A stretch of 64,000 nucleotides of DNA from Pseudorhodobacter sp. E13 (GCF_003991405.1 NZ_RPEN01000153.1:62001-126000), one strand, 5' to 3'. Positions 29,653 to 39,178 are shown, numbered from the stretch's first letter. A program made the numbers and translations. The notes: generated by a model not told the origin, from the letters alone.

Positions 29653-32027
29653 CAGAACTCCGATTTGATCGTCAGATCGAAGGTTCGCGGCTTGTCATAG
29701 CTCTCCTTGCGGATCGCCCGTGCAAGGTTAAAGCGAAGCGGCCCAATCGGTGTATCCCAGAACACAGAAACCCCGACAGAGGCGCGCAGGTTCATGCTGT
29801 CATCCACCGCCGCGCAGGCAGCCAGCGAGCCAGTGCCACAGTTCTGCACCCCACCAATCGCATTGTCCAAGCTCCAGACCGAACCCACGTCAAAGAAGGC
29901 ACCGCCGGTGATATTGTATTCATCCGGCAAACCAATCGGGAATTCAGCCTCAAACCGGGCCACGGCAAAGATATTGCCGCCCAAAGCGTCTTGATTGGTC
30001 GCGTTCAGATCACGCGGCCCGATCCCGTTGCCTTCAAAGCCCCGGATCTTGGAATTAAGGAAGAAACGCTCGGTCACGCGGGAATTGCCTTTGACCATAT
30101 TGATCATGCCGCCTTCCAGAATGGCGCGCAGCGTCACGTCATCATTCAACACACGGCGTTCGGCCAAGGCCAGACCGGTTGTGCTGATATAGCGCAAATC
30201 ACCGCCAAGCCCGGCAAAATCCTGATTGAAGCGCAGCAACAGACCACCATTCGGATCAAGCCCGGTGGTGCGGGTGTCATACTCAAACCCATAGCCGATA
30301 GAGGAGGCAACCTGCCCCCCTGCGGCTGCTTCTGTATGCAGGATTTGCGACGAACCTGCATCGACGTTCTTGATGCGGGTATCCGACAGCTTGTAATTCA
30401 ACGACAACGTGCTGTTTTCACCAACCGGGAAGGCAATGCCAACCCCAAGCGTTCCGGCACGGGTATCATAATCGGCGTTGTCGCTATTGGATTCTGAATA
30501 GCCTGCACTGAACGAGAATTGCAGGTCGCGCCCAAGGAAGGCTGGCTCGATAAAGGTAAAGCTGCTGCTCCGGCTGTCCGAGGCCGTGCCGAGAGACAGC
30601 GCCAAAGTCTGGCCGCGCCCAAGGAAGTTGGTTTCGGAAAAGCCTGCCGAAAAACCGACCCCGGCATCCGCGCCATAGCTGACACCAAAGGACAAAGAGC
30701 CAGTGGGTTGTTCTTCCACATCCACATTCACGACCACCTGATCGGCGGCGCTGCCCTGCTCTGCCTCAACCTTGGCATCCGAGAAATAGCCAAGAGCGCG
30801 GATACGTTCTGCGGCGCGGCGCACCTCACGCGGGTTGAAGGGGTCGCCTTCGGCATTGCGGAATTCACGGCGCACCACCTCGTCCAGCGTGGTTGTGTTG
30901 CCTTCGATATCAATGCGTTCCACGAAGATCCGCGGGCCGCGCTTGATGACGAATTCAACATCCAGCGTCAGATCGCGTTCGTTGCGGGTGATGACCGGTT
31001 CGATGCTGACAAAGTTCAGCGCCTTGTTCAGCGCCAGATTTTCCATCCGCGCGATGTTGTTTTCCACCACGGTCGGCGAATAGGTGATGCCAGAGCGCAG
31101 CTTCAGCACCTTTTCAAACTCTGCCGCGTCCACCTCGGGGATTTCCGATGTGGTGGTCACATTGCCGATCTTGAAGCTTTGGCCTTCACGGATGGTGAAG
31201 GTTACGAAAAAGCCGTCCCGTTCGCGGGTGACTTCGCCCACCGCATCCAGCACCTGAAAATCGACATAACCGCGCGCGAGGTAGAAATCGCGCAAGAGTT
31301 GCTTGTCAAATTCGATCCGGTCCGCGATGAACGTATCCGACTGGATCAGACGGCGGAAGATACCCGCCTGTTTGGTGGCCAGAACCTGCCGCAAACGGCG
31401 ATCCGAATAGGCGCGGTTGCCGACGAAGGACAAACGCTCCACCTCGACGACCTTGCCTTCCTTGATGTCGAACACCAGATCGACACGGTTGCCCGAGCGG
31501 CGGATGATACGCGGATCGACGGTCACGGCAAAGCGCCCGCCTTCCTGATAGGCGCGCGTAATCTCGGCGGCATCCGCTTCGGCCTGCGCGGGTGAAAAGA
31601 CCCGGCGCGACTGCGATTTCACGATCTTGGCCAACACTTCATCCTTCAGGCGCTTGTTGCCTTCGAAGTTGATGACGTTGATGGTCGGAAATTCCTTGAC
31701 CTTGATGACAAGCGTGTTGCCCGAGGGGATGATTTGCACATCTTCGAACAGGCCCGCGTTGGAAATGCGCTGGAACGCGTCATTCAACTCGCCCGCCGAG
31801 ACGGCCTGCCCGCGCCCGATTCCTGCATAAGACAGGATTGTCGCGGCATCTACCCGTTCATTCCCTTCGACCTTGACGGAGGAGAAGCTGTAAGTTTGCG
31901 CCTGTGCTGGCTGCACCACATCAAAACAAGCCATTGAGGCGATTGCAAAAACTGAAACCAGCGCTGTCCGCTGCCCAAGTTTGCGCAATATGTTGCGGGA
32001 GATCAAAACCCGTTCCGCAATATGCAT
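29652..32027 (-). CDS. bamA: Outer membrane protein assembly factor BamA
   Basis: 791 residues: a signal peptide (hydrophobic ALVSVFAIASMACFD, cleavage after AQA), five POTRA domains starting FSSVKVEGNERVDAATILSY and ending near VNVDVEEQPTGSLSFGV, then a 16-strand beta-barrel finishing with aromatic F (TFDLTIKSEF), the outer-membrane C-terminal signature. The lid/L6 segment is near RGFEGNGIGPRD. It is the essential catalyst of outer-membrane protein insertion. It stands between a small membrane gene and skp; its own candidate promoter lies upstream. Confidence 0.96.
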   Translation of the reverse strand: MHIAERVLISRNILRKLGQRTALVSVFAIASMACFDVVQPAQAQTYSFSSVKVEGNERVDAATILSYAGIGRGQAVSAGELNDAFQRISNAGLFEDVQIIPSGNTLVIKVKEFPTINVINFEGNKRLKDEVLAKIVKSQSRRVFSPAQAEADAAEITRAYQEGGRFAVTVDPRIIRRSGNRVDLVFDIKEGKVVEVERLSFVGNRAYSDRRLRQVLATKQAGIFRRLIQSDTFIADRIEFDKQLLRDFYLARGYVDFQVLDAVGEVTRERDGFFVTFTIREGQSFKIGNVTTTSEIPEVDAAEFEKVLKLRSGITYSPTVVENNIARMENLALNKALNFVSIEPVITRNERDLTLDVEFVIKRGPRIFVERIDIEGNTTTLDEVVRREFRNAEGDPFNPREVRRAAERIRALGYFSDAKVEAEQGSAADQVVVNVDVEEQPTGSLSFGVSYGADAGVGFSAGFSETNFLGRGQTLALSLGTASDSRSSSFTFIEPAFLGRDLQFSFSAGYSESNSDNADYDTRAGTLGVGIAFPVGENSTLSLNYKLSDTRIKNVDAGSSQILHTEAAAGGQVASSIGYGFEYDTRTTGLDPNGGLLLRFNQDFAGLGGDLRYISTTGLALAERRVLNDDVTLRAILEGGMINMVKGNSRVTERFFLNSKIRGFEGNGIGPRDLNATNQDALGGNIFAVARFEAEFPIGLPDEYNITGGAFFDVGSVWSLDNAIGGVQNCGTGSLAACAAVDDSMNLRASVGVSVFWDTPIGPLRFNLARAIRKESYDKPRTFDLTIKSEF

Positions 32028-32061
32028 TGTCTTGCCCCATTCACTAATCCAGTTGCGTCCC

Positions 32062-32090
32062 TGACTACCGGGAATGGATCAGCTTGTCAA
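32062..32090 (-). promoter_or_regulatory. Candidate bamA promoter
   Basis: On the minus strand a perfect TTGACA (complement of 32085-32090) is 17 bases before TAGTCA (complement of 32062-32067). The transcript would start about 30 bases before the bamA ATG. The -10 match is weak. Confidence 0.4.
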
Positions 32091-32104
32091 AAGGCCAAAG
32101 CGGC

Positions 32105-32137
32105 ATATTGTTTCAATGTGTTAAACTAACACAATAT
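32105..32137. repeat. Nested palindrome upstream of bamA
   Basis: TGTGTTA (32117-32123) and TAACACA (32127-32133) form a 7-base inverted repeat with a 3-base centre. A second pair, ATATTGT (32105-32111) and ACAATAT (32131-32137), overlaps it so the two hairpins exclude each other. It lies just after the 45-residue protein gene and before the bamA -35. It may be an operator or a weak terminator without a T-run. Confidence 0.5.
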
Positions 32138-32141
32138 AAGC

Positions 32142-32279
32142 CTAGGGATTGATGATCACATTGCCCAAAAATGCGCCTGCCAGCAGGCCGACAATGATGG
32201 TGCCAACGCTGAACAGCCGATCCCAGTTCAGACCGACGAGAAGCGAAAAGCCACGATAGCCTTGAATCATCGTTTGCAT
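32142..32279 (-). CDS. 45-residue small membrane protein
   Basis: MQTMIQGYRGFSLLVGLNWD begins a short protein with a hydrophobic C-terminal helix (FSVGTIIVGLLAGAFLGNVI). The pattern GYRGFSLLVxLNWDRLF seems familiar from other Rhodobacteraceae small proteins, but I know no function. I start at 32279; the ATG three codons later is possible, and a longer frame to 32324 lacks a ribosome-binding site. It lies between rseP and bamA on the same strand, where it could be read through from rseP or use its own promoter in the 110-base gap. A membrane location is predicted from the helix. Confidence 0.65.
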   Translation of the reverse strand: MQTMIQGYRGFSLLVGLNWDRLFSVGTIIVGLLAGAFLGNVIINP

Positions 32280-32389
32280 GGTTGATACCCGTTTCCAGAC
32301 TGTTGTCCGGATAAAATAGCCCATAATTGTGGCGCTATTAGGGCAGACGGGCCAAATCTTGCGAAAAGGTTGACGCCTGCCCTGCGGGA

Positions 32390-33739
32390 TCAGGGGCAGA
32401 ACAGATCATTGCTCAGCGCAAAGACCATCAGCGACAAAAGCAGCGTCAGCCCCACCATCATCATGGCGCGCAAGGCCCGATCCGATGGCGGCTTGCCCGT
32501 CACCGCCTCATAGGCGTGAAACACCAGATGGCCGCCATCCAGCACCGGAATCGGGAACAGGTTCATCAGGCCCACCGCCGTAGACAAAGCCGCGATCATC
32601 ATGATGAAGGTCAAACCACCCTGACTTGCCGCCGCCGAGGAGGTTTTGGCGATGCCAATCGGGCCGCGCAGGTTGCAGCTTGAAATCGCCCCCGAGACGA
32701 TATGGCCAAGCCCCGACAGGCTGGTGGTGATCAGGCTCCAAGTCCGTTCCACGCTGAGCGAGACGGTTTCCAGCGGGCCGGGGGTGTAAAGTTCGGGCGT
32801 GAAAACCATGCCATCGGTCAGGCCGATCAGATAGCGTTCCTCAAACCCGCCATCGCGCGCCGGAATCGTCGTCATCCGGGGGGTTAGGGTGGTTTCAAAC
32901 TCGGCCCCGCCCTGCCCGTCATCGCGCCAGATTTTCAGCGACAGCGGCGCATCCTTTGACGCTTTCACAATCTCCACCAGATCGGTGAAGGCCACGACAG
33001 GCTGATCGTTCACCGACAGGATCACATCGCCTTCGGCCAGTTTGGCATCCTGCGCCGCCGATTCCAGCGCGACAGAGCCGATCATCGCCGGGAAGGGGTA
33101 AGGCCCCTGAAGGGCGATATCGCGGCCATCTCGGGTGATGGTGTAATCGCTGGTCACGGCGGCAGGCAAATCGCGCGCGGTCAGCATGAAACTTTCCATA
33201 TCCGGGGTTTCAACGCCGTTGATCGCCAGAATCTCATCGCCGGGCAGCAGGGTTTGCGCGTCATTGGGCAGGGGTTTCACCTCTCCCACCACCGCGCGAT
33301 CGACCGAGACGCCGAAATGCAGGATCACGGCACAATAGATCAGGAAGGTCAGGATAAAGTTGAACATCGGCCCCGCCAGCACGGTGGCCGCCCGCGCCCA
33401 AAGCGGGGCGCCATGCATGGTGCGGCGCAACTCGGCGGGGGACAGCGAGCGCATCGCCTCACCATCCTTGCCCGAGGCAGCATCCGCATCGCCCAGAAAC
33501 TTCACGAAGCCGCCAAAAGGCAAGGCCGCCATCTGCCAGCGCGTGCCATGTTTATCCACCCGGGAAAACAGCACCGGGCCAAAGCCAAGGCTGAACACTT
33601 CGGCATGAATGCCAGACCAGCGGCCCACGATATAATGGCCGTATTCATGCACGGCGACGATGATCGACAAGGCGACAACGAAGGCGGCGATCGTCCAGGC
33701 AAAACTGCCAAAGGACGGGATCATGTTCAGAATTTCCAC
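32390..33739 (-). CDS. rseP: RIP metalloprotease RseP
   Basis: 449 residues of the site-2 protease family, which cleaves membrane substrates such as anti-sigma factors and leftover signal peptides. The zinc site is AVHEYGHYIVGRW (H31, E32, H35) in the first helix, with VLDGGHLVFHAYEAVTGKPP near the C-terminus as the third ligand. Two PDZ-like regions are between (including VETPDMESFMLTARDLPAAV). The start is GTG at 33739, overlapping the dxr stop (TAGTG); the ATG at 33724 is an alternative. In E. coli it activates sigma-E; the local anti-sigma factor is unknown. Confidence 0.95.
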   Translation of the reverse strand: MEILNMIPSFGSFAWTIAAFVVALSIIVAVHEYGHYIVGRWSGIHAEVFSLGFGPVLFSRVDKHGTRWQMAALPFGGFVKFLGDADAASGKDGEAMRSLSPAELRRTMHGAPLWARAATVLAGPMFNFILTFLIYCAVILHFGVSVDRAVVGEVKPLPNDAQTLLPGDEILAINGVETPDMESFMLTARDLPAAVTSDYTITRDGRDIALQGPYPFPAMIGSVALESAAQDAKLAEGDVILSVNDQPVVAFTDLVEIVKASKDAPLSLKIWRDDGQGGAEFETTLTPRMTTIPARDGGFEERYLIGLTDGMVFTPELYTPGPLETVSLSVERTWSLITTSLSGLGHIVSGAISSCNLRGPIGIAKTSSAAASQGGLTFIMMIAALSTAVGLMNLFPIPVLDGGHLVFHAYEAVTGKPPSDRALRAMMMVGLTLLLSLMVFALSNDLFCP

Positions 33740-34929
33740 TACGCTTTACTTCCTTGCTGCCACGATTTGACCGCTTCCGTGGCGGTCTTTCTTGCGAGAT
33801 GGTCCATATCAAGCACATCATCAAGGGTGGTCGCGGCAATTTGAAGGCTATTTTCGCGCGAAAGCCGGGCAAGCGTGGTTTCCACCACCTCGGCCATGCC
33901 CAGAAACGCCAGATCGCCCGCGATGAAGTGATCCAGCGCGATTTCCTTGGCCGCGTTGAAGGCCGCGCCGGACAGGCCGCGCAGCGCCATCACATCGCGC
34001 GCCAGCCGCAGGGCGGGAAAGCGCGCGGGGTCCGGTGCCTCGAAGTTCAGGGCAGCAAGGCGCGCAAGGTCCAGCCGTTCGACGGGCACAGGGCCACGCC
34101 GCGGCCAATGCAGCGCAAAGCCGATGGCATGGCGCATATCGGCGGGGCCAAGATGCGCCATGATGCCACCATCGCAAAAGCCGATCAGGGCATGCACGAT
34201 GGATTGCGGGTGAACGATCACCTCGATCTGATCGGGCGCAAACCCAAAAAACTCGCGAGTTTCAATAAGTTCCAAGGCTTTGTTAAACATGGAGGCACTG
34301 TCGATGGAAATCCGTTGCCCCATCGACCAATTCGGATGCGCCACCGCCTGCGCAGGCGTGATCGCGCGCATCTGTTCCATGCTGAACTGCCGGAACGGCC
34401 CACCGGAGGCGGTGATGATCACCCGCTCCACCGCTTGCTTTTGCTCGCCTGCCAGCGCCTGAAACACGGCGGAATGTTCGCTATCCACCGGCAACAGCGT
34501 CGCGCCGTATTGTTCCGCCGTGGCCATCAGCAAGGGGCCAGCGGTGACAAGGCTTTCCTTATTCGCCAGGGCCAGGGTGCCACCATGGCGCAGCGCGCGC
34601 AGGCCGGGCACCAGCCCCGCCGCCCCGACGATGGCCGACATCACCCAATCCGCAGGCCGGTCGGCTGCCTCGGCCAATGCCGCCTGCCCTGCGGCGCAAA
34701 CCGTATCCGTGCCCGCCAGCGCCGCACGCAAGGCAGGCAGGCAGTCTTCATGCGCGGTCACGGCAACCTCGGCCCGCAGCGCGCGGGCCATCTCGGCCAA
34801 GCGATTGATATTGCGCGCGCCCGTCAAGGCCACGGTGCGAAACGCCTCTGGCCCGCCGCCGCGCATGATCAGATCAAAGGTGCTTTCACCGATAGAGCCT
34901 GTGGCCCCGAAAATGGAAATGGAGCGCAA
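33739..34929 (-). CDS. dxr: 1-deoxy-D-xylulose 5-phosphate reductoisomerase
   Basis: 396 residues, the NADPH-dependent second enzyme of the MEP isoprenoid pathway. The nucleotide loop is ISIFGATGSIGESTFDLI; substrate and metal motifs include LANKESLVTAGPLL, PVDSEHSAVFQAL, ITASGGPFR and the HPNWSMGQRISIDSASMFNK block. The start seems to be TTG at 34929, the only start that keeps the complete Rossmann motif. It lies three bases after the cdsA stop and overlaps the rseP start, so it is inside one tight operon. It feeds isoprenoids to UppS upstream. Confidence 0.95.
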   Translation of the reverse strand: MRSISIFGATGSIGESTFDLIMRGGGPEAFRTVALTGARNINRLAEMARALRAEVAVTAHEDCLPALRAALAGTDTVCAAGQAALAEAADRPADWVMSAIVGAAGLVPGLRALRHGGTLALANKESLVTAGPLLMATAEQYGATLLPVDSEHSAVFQALAGEQKQAVERVIITASGGPFRQFSMEQMRAITPAQAVAHPNWSMGQRISIDSASMFNKALELIETREFFGFAPDQIEVIVHPQSIVHALIGFCDGGIMAHLGPADMRHAIGFALHWPRRGPVPVERLDLARLAALNFEAPDPARFPALRLARDVMALRGLSGAAFNAAKEIALDHFIAGDLAFLGMAEVVETTLARLSRENSLQIAATTLDDVLDMDHLARKTATEAVKSWQQGSKA

Positions 34930-34932
34930 ACC

Positions 34933-35766
34933 CTAGCCCCCAACCGGCAGCGGCAAAGGCATCAGCAGCGACAACAGCATCACCGCCACAACCGCCCCTG
35001 TCATCGCATCAAACCGGTCCAGAAAGCCGCCATGGCCGGGGATCATGTTGGAACTGTCCTTTACCCCGGTGCGCCGCTTGATCCAGCTTTCGGCAATATC
35101 ACCCATCTGCCCGGCAAAAGACACCAGCGCCGACAGCAGGATCAGCCCCGCAGAGGCATAGCCCATCTGCCAGAACACCGCCCCCACCACAGCGGCCCCC
35201 AACCAGCCCGCCACGGTGCCAGACCAGGTTTTCTTGGGGCTGATCGCGGGCCAGAACTTCGGCCCGCCAAGGATACGCCCGGCGAAATATCCCATGATAT
35301 CAGAGACAACGACCACCAGAACCAGCCAGACAATGGCCGGTGTGCCAGAGTCGTTGCGCAAGGCCATCAACCCGAACCCCGCCACCATCACCCCAGCGGC
35401 CCAGAGCGTAGACAGCCTGCGGTCGCGGCGCGCGGTCAGTGCAAAGGCCAAGGCCGGGACCAGCAGCAAAAAGCTGGCATATTCCTGCGGTGACACCAGC
35501 GTCAGCGCAAGGCAAAGCGCGCCCAAGACCCCCAAAGCCGCCGACAAGCGCCCCTGCGGGCGGCGGCGCGGGCGGTCATCGCGGGCCGCAACATCCGGCC
35601 GTGTCATCGCGCCCAATTCCCACAGCATCAATCCGGTCAAGGCGACGACCAGCACAGAAAAGGTCCAGCCCCCGGCCCAGATTTCCACCGCGCCGACACC
35701 GGCCATCACCGCCGCCGAAATCATACGGGGGCGCAGATCGGCCCAACGGTTGGATGCAGCGGTCAT
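34933..35766 (-). CDS. cdsA: Phosphatidate cytidylyltransferase
   Basis: 277 residues, a polytopic membrane enzyme making CDP-diacylglycerol from phosphatidic acid and CTP, the branch-point of phospholipid synthesis. The C-terminal family signature shows SWIKRRTGVKDSSNMIPGHG then GFLDRFDAMTGA. About seven hydrophobic segments can be counted. Starts within the uppS stop (ATGA), an order shared with most proteobacteria (uppS-cdsA-dxr-rseP-bamA). Confidence 0.93.
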   Translation of the reverse strand: MTAASNRWADLRPRMISAAVMAGVGAVEIWAGGWTFSVLVVALTGLMLWELGAMTRPDVAARDDRPRRRPQGRLSAALGVLGALCLALTLVSPQEYASFLLLVPALAFALTARRDRRLSTLWAAGVMVAGFGLMALRNDSGTPAIVWLVLVVVVSDIMGYFAGRILGGPKFWPAISPKKTWSGTVAGWLGAAVVGAVFWQMGYASAGLILLSALVSFAGQMGDIAESWIKRRTGVKDSSNMIPGHGGFLDRFDAMTGAVVAVMLLSLLMPLPLPVGG

Positions 35767-36497
35767 ACCGGGGCCACCCCGCCAAAGCGCCGCTCACGAT
35801 TGCCAAAGCGGACAAGGATGGCTTCCAACTCTTCGGGCGAAAAATCGGGCCAAAGGGTCGGCGTGAATTCATATTCGGCATAGGCCGATTGCCAGATCAG
35901 GAAGTTGGAGGTGCGGGTTTCCCCCGAGGTGCGGATAACCAGATCCGGGTCGGGGATGCCGCCGGTATCCAGCCGCTCGGCAATCGCGGCCTCGGTCACA
36001 TCGCAAGGGTCCAGCCTGCCTTCGGCAACTTCCTGCGCCAGCGCACGGGTGGCGCGCAAAATCTCATCCCGGCCACCGTAATTGATGGCGACCGTCAGGT
36101 TGAGGCGGGAAAACCCGGCGGTGCGCGCCTCGATCCCGGTCATCAGGCGTTGCAGCTTTGGGTCCAGCTTTGAGCGGTCGCCGATAAAACGCATCCGCAC
36201 GCCTTCCTTGGACATGCGATCCGCCTCGCGCTGGATGTAGCGGGCGAAAATCGCCATCAGGCCCAGCACTTCTTCGGTGGAGCGTTTCCAGTTCTCGGTG
36301 GAAAACGCATAGATCGTCAGCCATTTGATCCCCATATCGGGCGCGGCGGCGACGATCTGCTTGACCCGCTCTGCCCCTTTGCGGTGGCCGACCAGCCGGG
36401 GCCAACCACGGTTGGTGGCCCAGCGGCCATTGCCATCCATGATGATGGCCACATGTTCGACCGGCTGGCCCTTTTTCGGGGGATTTGCTGATGACAC
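35763..36497 (-). CDS. uppS: Undecaprenyl diphosphate synthase
   Basis: 244 residues of the cis-prenyltransferase family, extending farnesyl diphosphate to the C55 carrier for peptidoglycan and other polymers. HVAIIMDGNGRWATNRG holds the catalytic Asp, followed by GHRKGAERVKQI and LTIYAFSTENWKRS; the C-terminal RTSGETRTSNFLIWQSAYAE is diagnostic (RxSNFxxWQ). The start is GTG at 36497. The gene follows frr after 29 bases and overlaps cdsA. Confidence 0.95.
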   Translation of the reverse strand: MSSANPPKKGQPVEHVAIIMDGNGRWATNRGWPRLVGHRKGAERVKQIVAAAPDMGIKWLTIYAFSTENWKRSTEEVLGLMAIFARYIQREADRMSKEGVRMRFIGDRSKLDPKLQRLMTGIEARTAGFSRLNLTVAINYGGRDEILRATRALAQEVAEGRLDPCDVTEAAIAERLDTGGIPDPDLVIRTSGETRTSNFLIWQSAYAEYEFTPTLWPDFSPEELEAILVRFGNRERRFGGVAPV

Positions 36498-36526
36498 GGG
36501 TTAAGCCCTTGTTTTTAAAGGCCGGA

Positions 36527-37090
36527 TCAGACCTGCATGATCTCTTGCTGTTTGGCTTCCAGTGCCTTGTCGACGGCGGCGATAGCCTTGTCGGTCAATT
36601 CCTGCACGGTGCTTTCCCAGAATTTCTGGTCATCTTCCGAAATCCCATCGGCCTTGGCCTTCTTGATCTGGTCCATGCCATCGCGGCGGATGTTGCGGAT
36701 GGCGACCTTGGCCTGTTCGGCATATTGGCCCGCAACCTTGGTCAATTCACGGCGGCGTTCCTCGTTCAACTCGGGGATCGGCAGCATGATGATGGTGCCA
36801 TTGAGCTGCGGGTTGATGCCCAAGCCGCTTTCGCGGATCGCCTTTTCGACCTTGCCGACAAGGCCCTTGTCCCAGACGTTGATGGTGACCATACGCGGCT
36901 CTGGCACGTTGACGGTGGCAACCTGGTTGAGCGGGGTCATCGCGCCGTAAGCATCCACCATGATCGGGTCCACCATCGAGGCAGAGCCGCGACCGGTGCG
37001 CAGGGTCCCGAATTCAGCGCGCAAGGCGGTATGAGCGCCCTCCATCCGGCGTTCCAGATCATCGGTATCGAGCATGAAATCGTCTGACAT
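36527..37090 (-). CDS. frr: Ribosome recycling factor
   Basis: 187 residues. Frr splits the post-termination ribosome with EF-G. Its length and blocks are standard: [40 protein letters not shown], then [20 protein letters not shown] and the helical end [21 protein letters not shown] ribosome-binding gagggaccct precedes the ATG. In most bacteria it follows pyrH directly; here a Hint-domain gene and two control regions separate them. The 103 bases before it hold a possible -10 (tctatac region) but no gene. Confidence 0.96.
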   Translation of the reverse strand: MSDDFMLDTDDLERRMEGAHTALRAEFGTLRTGRGSASMVDPIMVDAYGAMTPLNQVATVNVPEPRMVTINVWDKGLVGKVEKAIRESGLGINPQLNGTIIMLPIPELNEERRRELTKVAGQYAEQAKVAIRNIRRDGMDQIKKAKADGISEDDQKFWESTVQELTDKAIAAVDKALEAKQQEIMQV

Positions 37091-37193
37091 AGGGTCCCTC
37101 GGGCAGATTAGTGTTCCAAAACTGCGTTGGTTTTAATCCACAGGGCCGGGGTTGTATAGACGCTGAAACAGACCCGCCGCGCGCAAACCCCGA

Positions 37194-38273
37194 TCAGGCC
37201 GCGCCGATCTGTGGCAAAAACCCCGGTTGCAAGGGCCCAATACGGGCCAGCAATTTGCGCAAAGCTTTGCCGGAAAGCGTTTCTCGGCACAGCGGGTAAT
37301 CATCGGGGCCGATGCCACCCTTGTGGAAATAGCGCATCAATTGATGCAGCGCCGGGCCTTCGAGGGCGGCAAGCGCCATGGGGCCGGGAAAAAAGCTTTC
37401 ACAGGCCGCACCGCCTGCGCGCAGGATGGCATGTCGGGGGCACATGATATGGTGATATTCAACAACCTCCCCGATAGCCCCCCGGCTGATACCCGGCCGC
37501 CCCAGCAGTTTCTTGGCCGGTATCAACACTTGGCGCAGGCCCAAAAGCGCCTCAACCTCGGGTGCGGCGATAAGGATACGGTGCTGCGGTGACAGGGCGA
37601 CCTGCTGCGTGGGGATGCCGGGGGCAAGCGCGCCCGGCTCTATCACGATCGGCGCGGTCCGCTCATCTGTCAGGATACGGGATTTTGCCCGCCAGACCAG
37701 AGGTTGCGCGCCGTGATCTTGCGTCAGCACCCGGTCGCCGATCAGCAACGCCTCAACCGGAACAAAGCCTTTGGGTGTTTTGATCGGCGTGCCGCGCGCG
37801 AAACAGACAATGCGGGCATTGTTGATCGAGCGGGTCGTATACCAACCAGACCCGTTTGCGGTGGCAAGCCCGGTGATCTTGACCGATTGGATCGACAGAT
37901 TGTCCAGCGCGATGCCATCGCGAGTTTCATTGATAAAGGTTGCGCCATTGGTCAGTTGGATCACATTGACCTGAGTCTGGATCACCGTTCCATTGCCCAG
38001 TGTAATGGTGGCGTAATACGCCTCTACCGAATCCTGATTGGCTGTCAGGTTGCCACTGCCGAGGTTATAGGTGATCTGGCTGGCGGTTTGGCCATTGTCA
38101 TCATCATAGGCGATGCCGTCATTCTTTGGCGTGGTGACAGAGGTTGTCAGCGGTTTCAGGCTGCTTTTGGAATAGGTGCCCAGAAACAGGTTCGGGTTTT
38201 CCGCCGACCAGTTGGTTTCCGTCGTATCCGCTTGCGCGAATTGGCCGATATAGATCATCCCGACTTGTGCCAT
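37194..38273 (-). CDS. Hint-domain (hedgehog/intein-like) protein
   Basis: 359 residues. The first ~150 are beta-rich and Thr/Asn-rich without a signal peptide (IYIGQFAQADTTETNWSAEN). A Hint_2 module starts at Cys157 in ARIVCFARGTPIKTPKGFVP, with VEALLIGDRVLTQDHGAQPL, LSPQHRIL and the end block ILRAGGAACESFFPGPMAL. In Hint folds the first Cys can attack the preceding peptide bond and cut or modify the upstream part. Many Rhodobacteraceae encode such proteins, often near secreted or RTX proteins; functions are not settled. I start at MAQVGMIYIG, with aaggggcgc before it. It interrupts the usual pyrH-frr junction. Confidence 0.8.
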   Translation of the reverse strand: MAQVGMIYIGQFAQADTTETNWSAENPNLFLGTYSKSSLKPLTTSVTTPKNDGIAYDDDNGQTASQITYNLGSGNLTANQDSVEAYYATITLGNGTVIQTQVNVIQLTNGATFINETRDGIALDNLSIQSVKITGLATANGSGWYTTRSINNARIVCFARGTPIKTPKGFVPVEALLIGDRVLTQDHGAQPLVWRAKSRILTDERTAPIVIEPGALAPGIPTQQVALSPQHRILIAAPEVEALLGLRQVLIPAKKLLGRPGISRGAIGEVVEYHHIMCPRHAILRAGGAACESFFPGPMALAALEGPALHQLMRYFHKGGIGPDDYPLCRETLSGKALRKLLARIGPLQPGFLPQIGAA

Positions 38274-38387
38274 GCGCCCCTTGCCCTTTTCACAGATGGC
38301 AATGGTTTTGACATGCCGGCCTAAAGGCAGGGTTAAAGGCACAATTTTAGGAAAACATTGGGCTTTTCAAAGCCATCGGCGGCCATG

Positions 38388-38418
38388 AAAAAACGGCAGT
38401 CCTTGAGGGCTGCCGTTT
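38388..38418 (-). terminator. Rho-independent terminator after pyrH
   Basis: AAACGGCAGTCC (38391-38402) pairs, with one G-T mismatch-type position, with GGGCTGCCGTTT (38407-38418) round a ttga loop. On the minus strand the stem runs into six T residues. It ends the pyrH transcript 23 bases after its stop, so the Hint gene downstream needs its own promoter. Confidence 0.85.
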
Positions 38419-38440
38419 AAACGCCGATCAGAAAAACAGG

Positions 38441-39178
38441 TTAGCCATGCACCTTTGTATAGGTGCCCTTGCCGGCCAGAATACCCCGGAAGCCGCCCGG
38501 CTCATCCAGCGAAAACACGATGATCGGCAGGTTATTGTCGCGCGCCAGAGCGATGGCGCTGGCATCCATGACGCCCAGATGCTTTTGCAGCACCTCGTCA
38601 TAGGTCACGGTGTCATAACGCTTGGCATCCGCGAATTTCTTGGGGTCCTTGTCATAGACGCCATCGACCTTGGTGCCTTTGAAAATCGCCTCGCAGGCCA
38701 TTTCATTGGCGCGCAGGGTGGCCGCGGTATCGGTGGTGAAATAGGGATTGCCGGTGCCTGCGGCAAAGATGCAGACGCGCTTTTTCTCAAGGTGGCGGAC
38801 GGCACGGCGGCGGATATAGGGCTCGCAGACCTGATCCATGGGAATCGCGGAAATCACGCGGGTGTGGATTTTCAGCGCCTCAAGGGCGGCCTGCATGGCC
38901 AGCGCGTTCATCACCGTGGCAAGCATGCCCATATAATCGGCGGTGGTGCGTTCCATCCCTTGGGCAGAGCCTTGAAGACCGCGGAAGATATTGCCGCCGC
39001 CGATCACCATGCAAATCTCAACCCCCAGATCATGCACGGTTTTCACCTCTTGCGCGATGCGGGCCACGGTGGGCGGATGCAAGCCGTAGCCTTGATCGCC
39101 CATCAGAGCCTCTCCCGAAATCTTGAGCATGACGCGGCCATGGGTGGTTGCGGGGTGGTCGGGGGCGGATACGGACAT
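38441..39178 (-). CDS. pyrH: Uridylate kinase
   Basis: 245 residues of the amino-acid kinase superfamily, phosphorylating UMP to UDP for nucleic acids and envelope sugars. Visible motifs: [51 protein letters not shown] and [20 protein letters not shown], with [20 protein letters not shown] near the UMP/ATP region. The ATG is 211 bases from the divergent miaA, a spacer holding a hairpin element. A strong terminator follows it, unlike the usual pyrH-frr read-through. Confidence 0.96.
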   Translation of the reverse strand: MSVSAPDHPATTHGRVMLKISGEALMGDQGYGLHPPTVARIAQEVKTVHDLGVEICMVIGGGNIFRGLQGSAQGMERTTADYMGMLATVMNALAMQAALEALKIHTRVISAIPMDQVCEPYIRRRAVRHLEKKRVCIFAAGTGNPYFTTDTAATLRANEMACEAIFKGTKVDGVYDKDPKKFADAKRYDTVTYDEVLQKHLGVMDASAIALARDNNLPIIVFSLDEPGGFRGILAGKGTYTKVHG

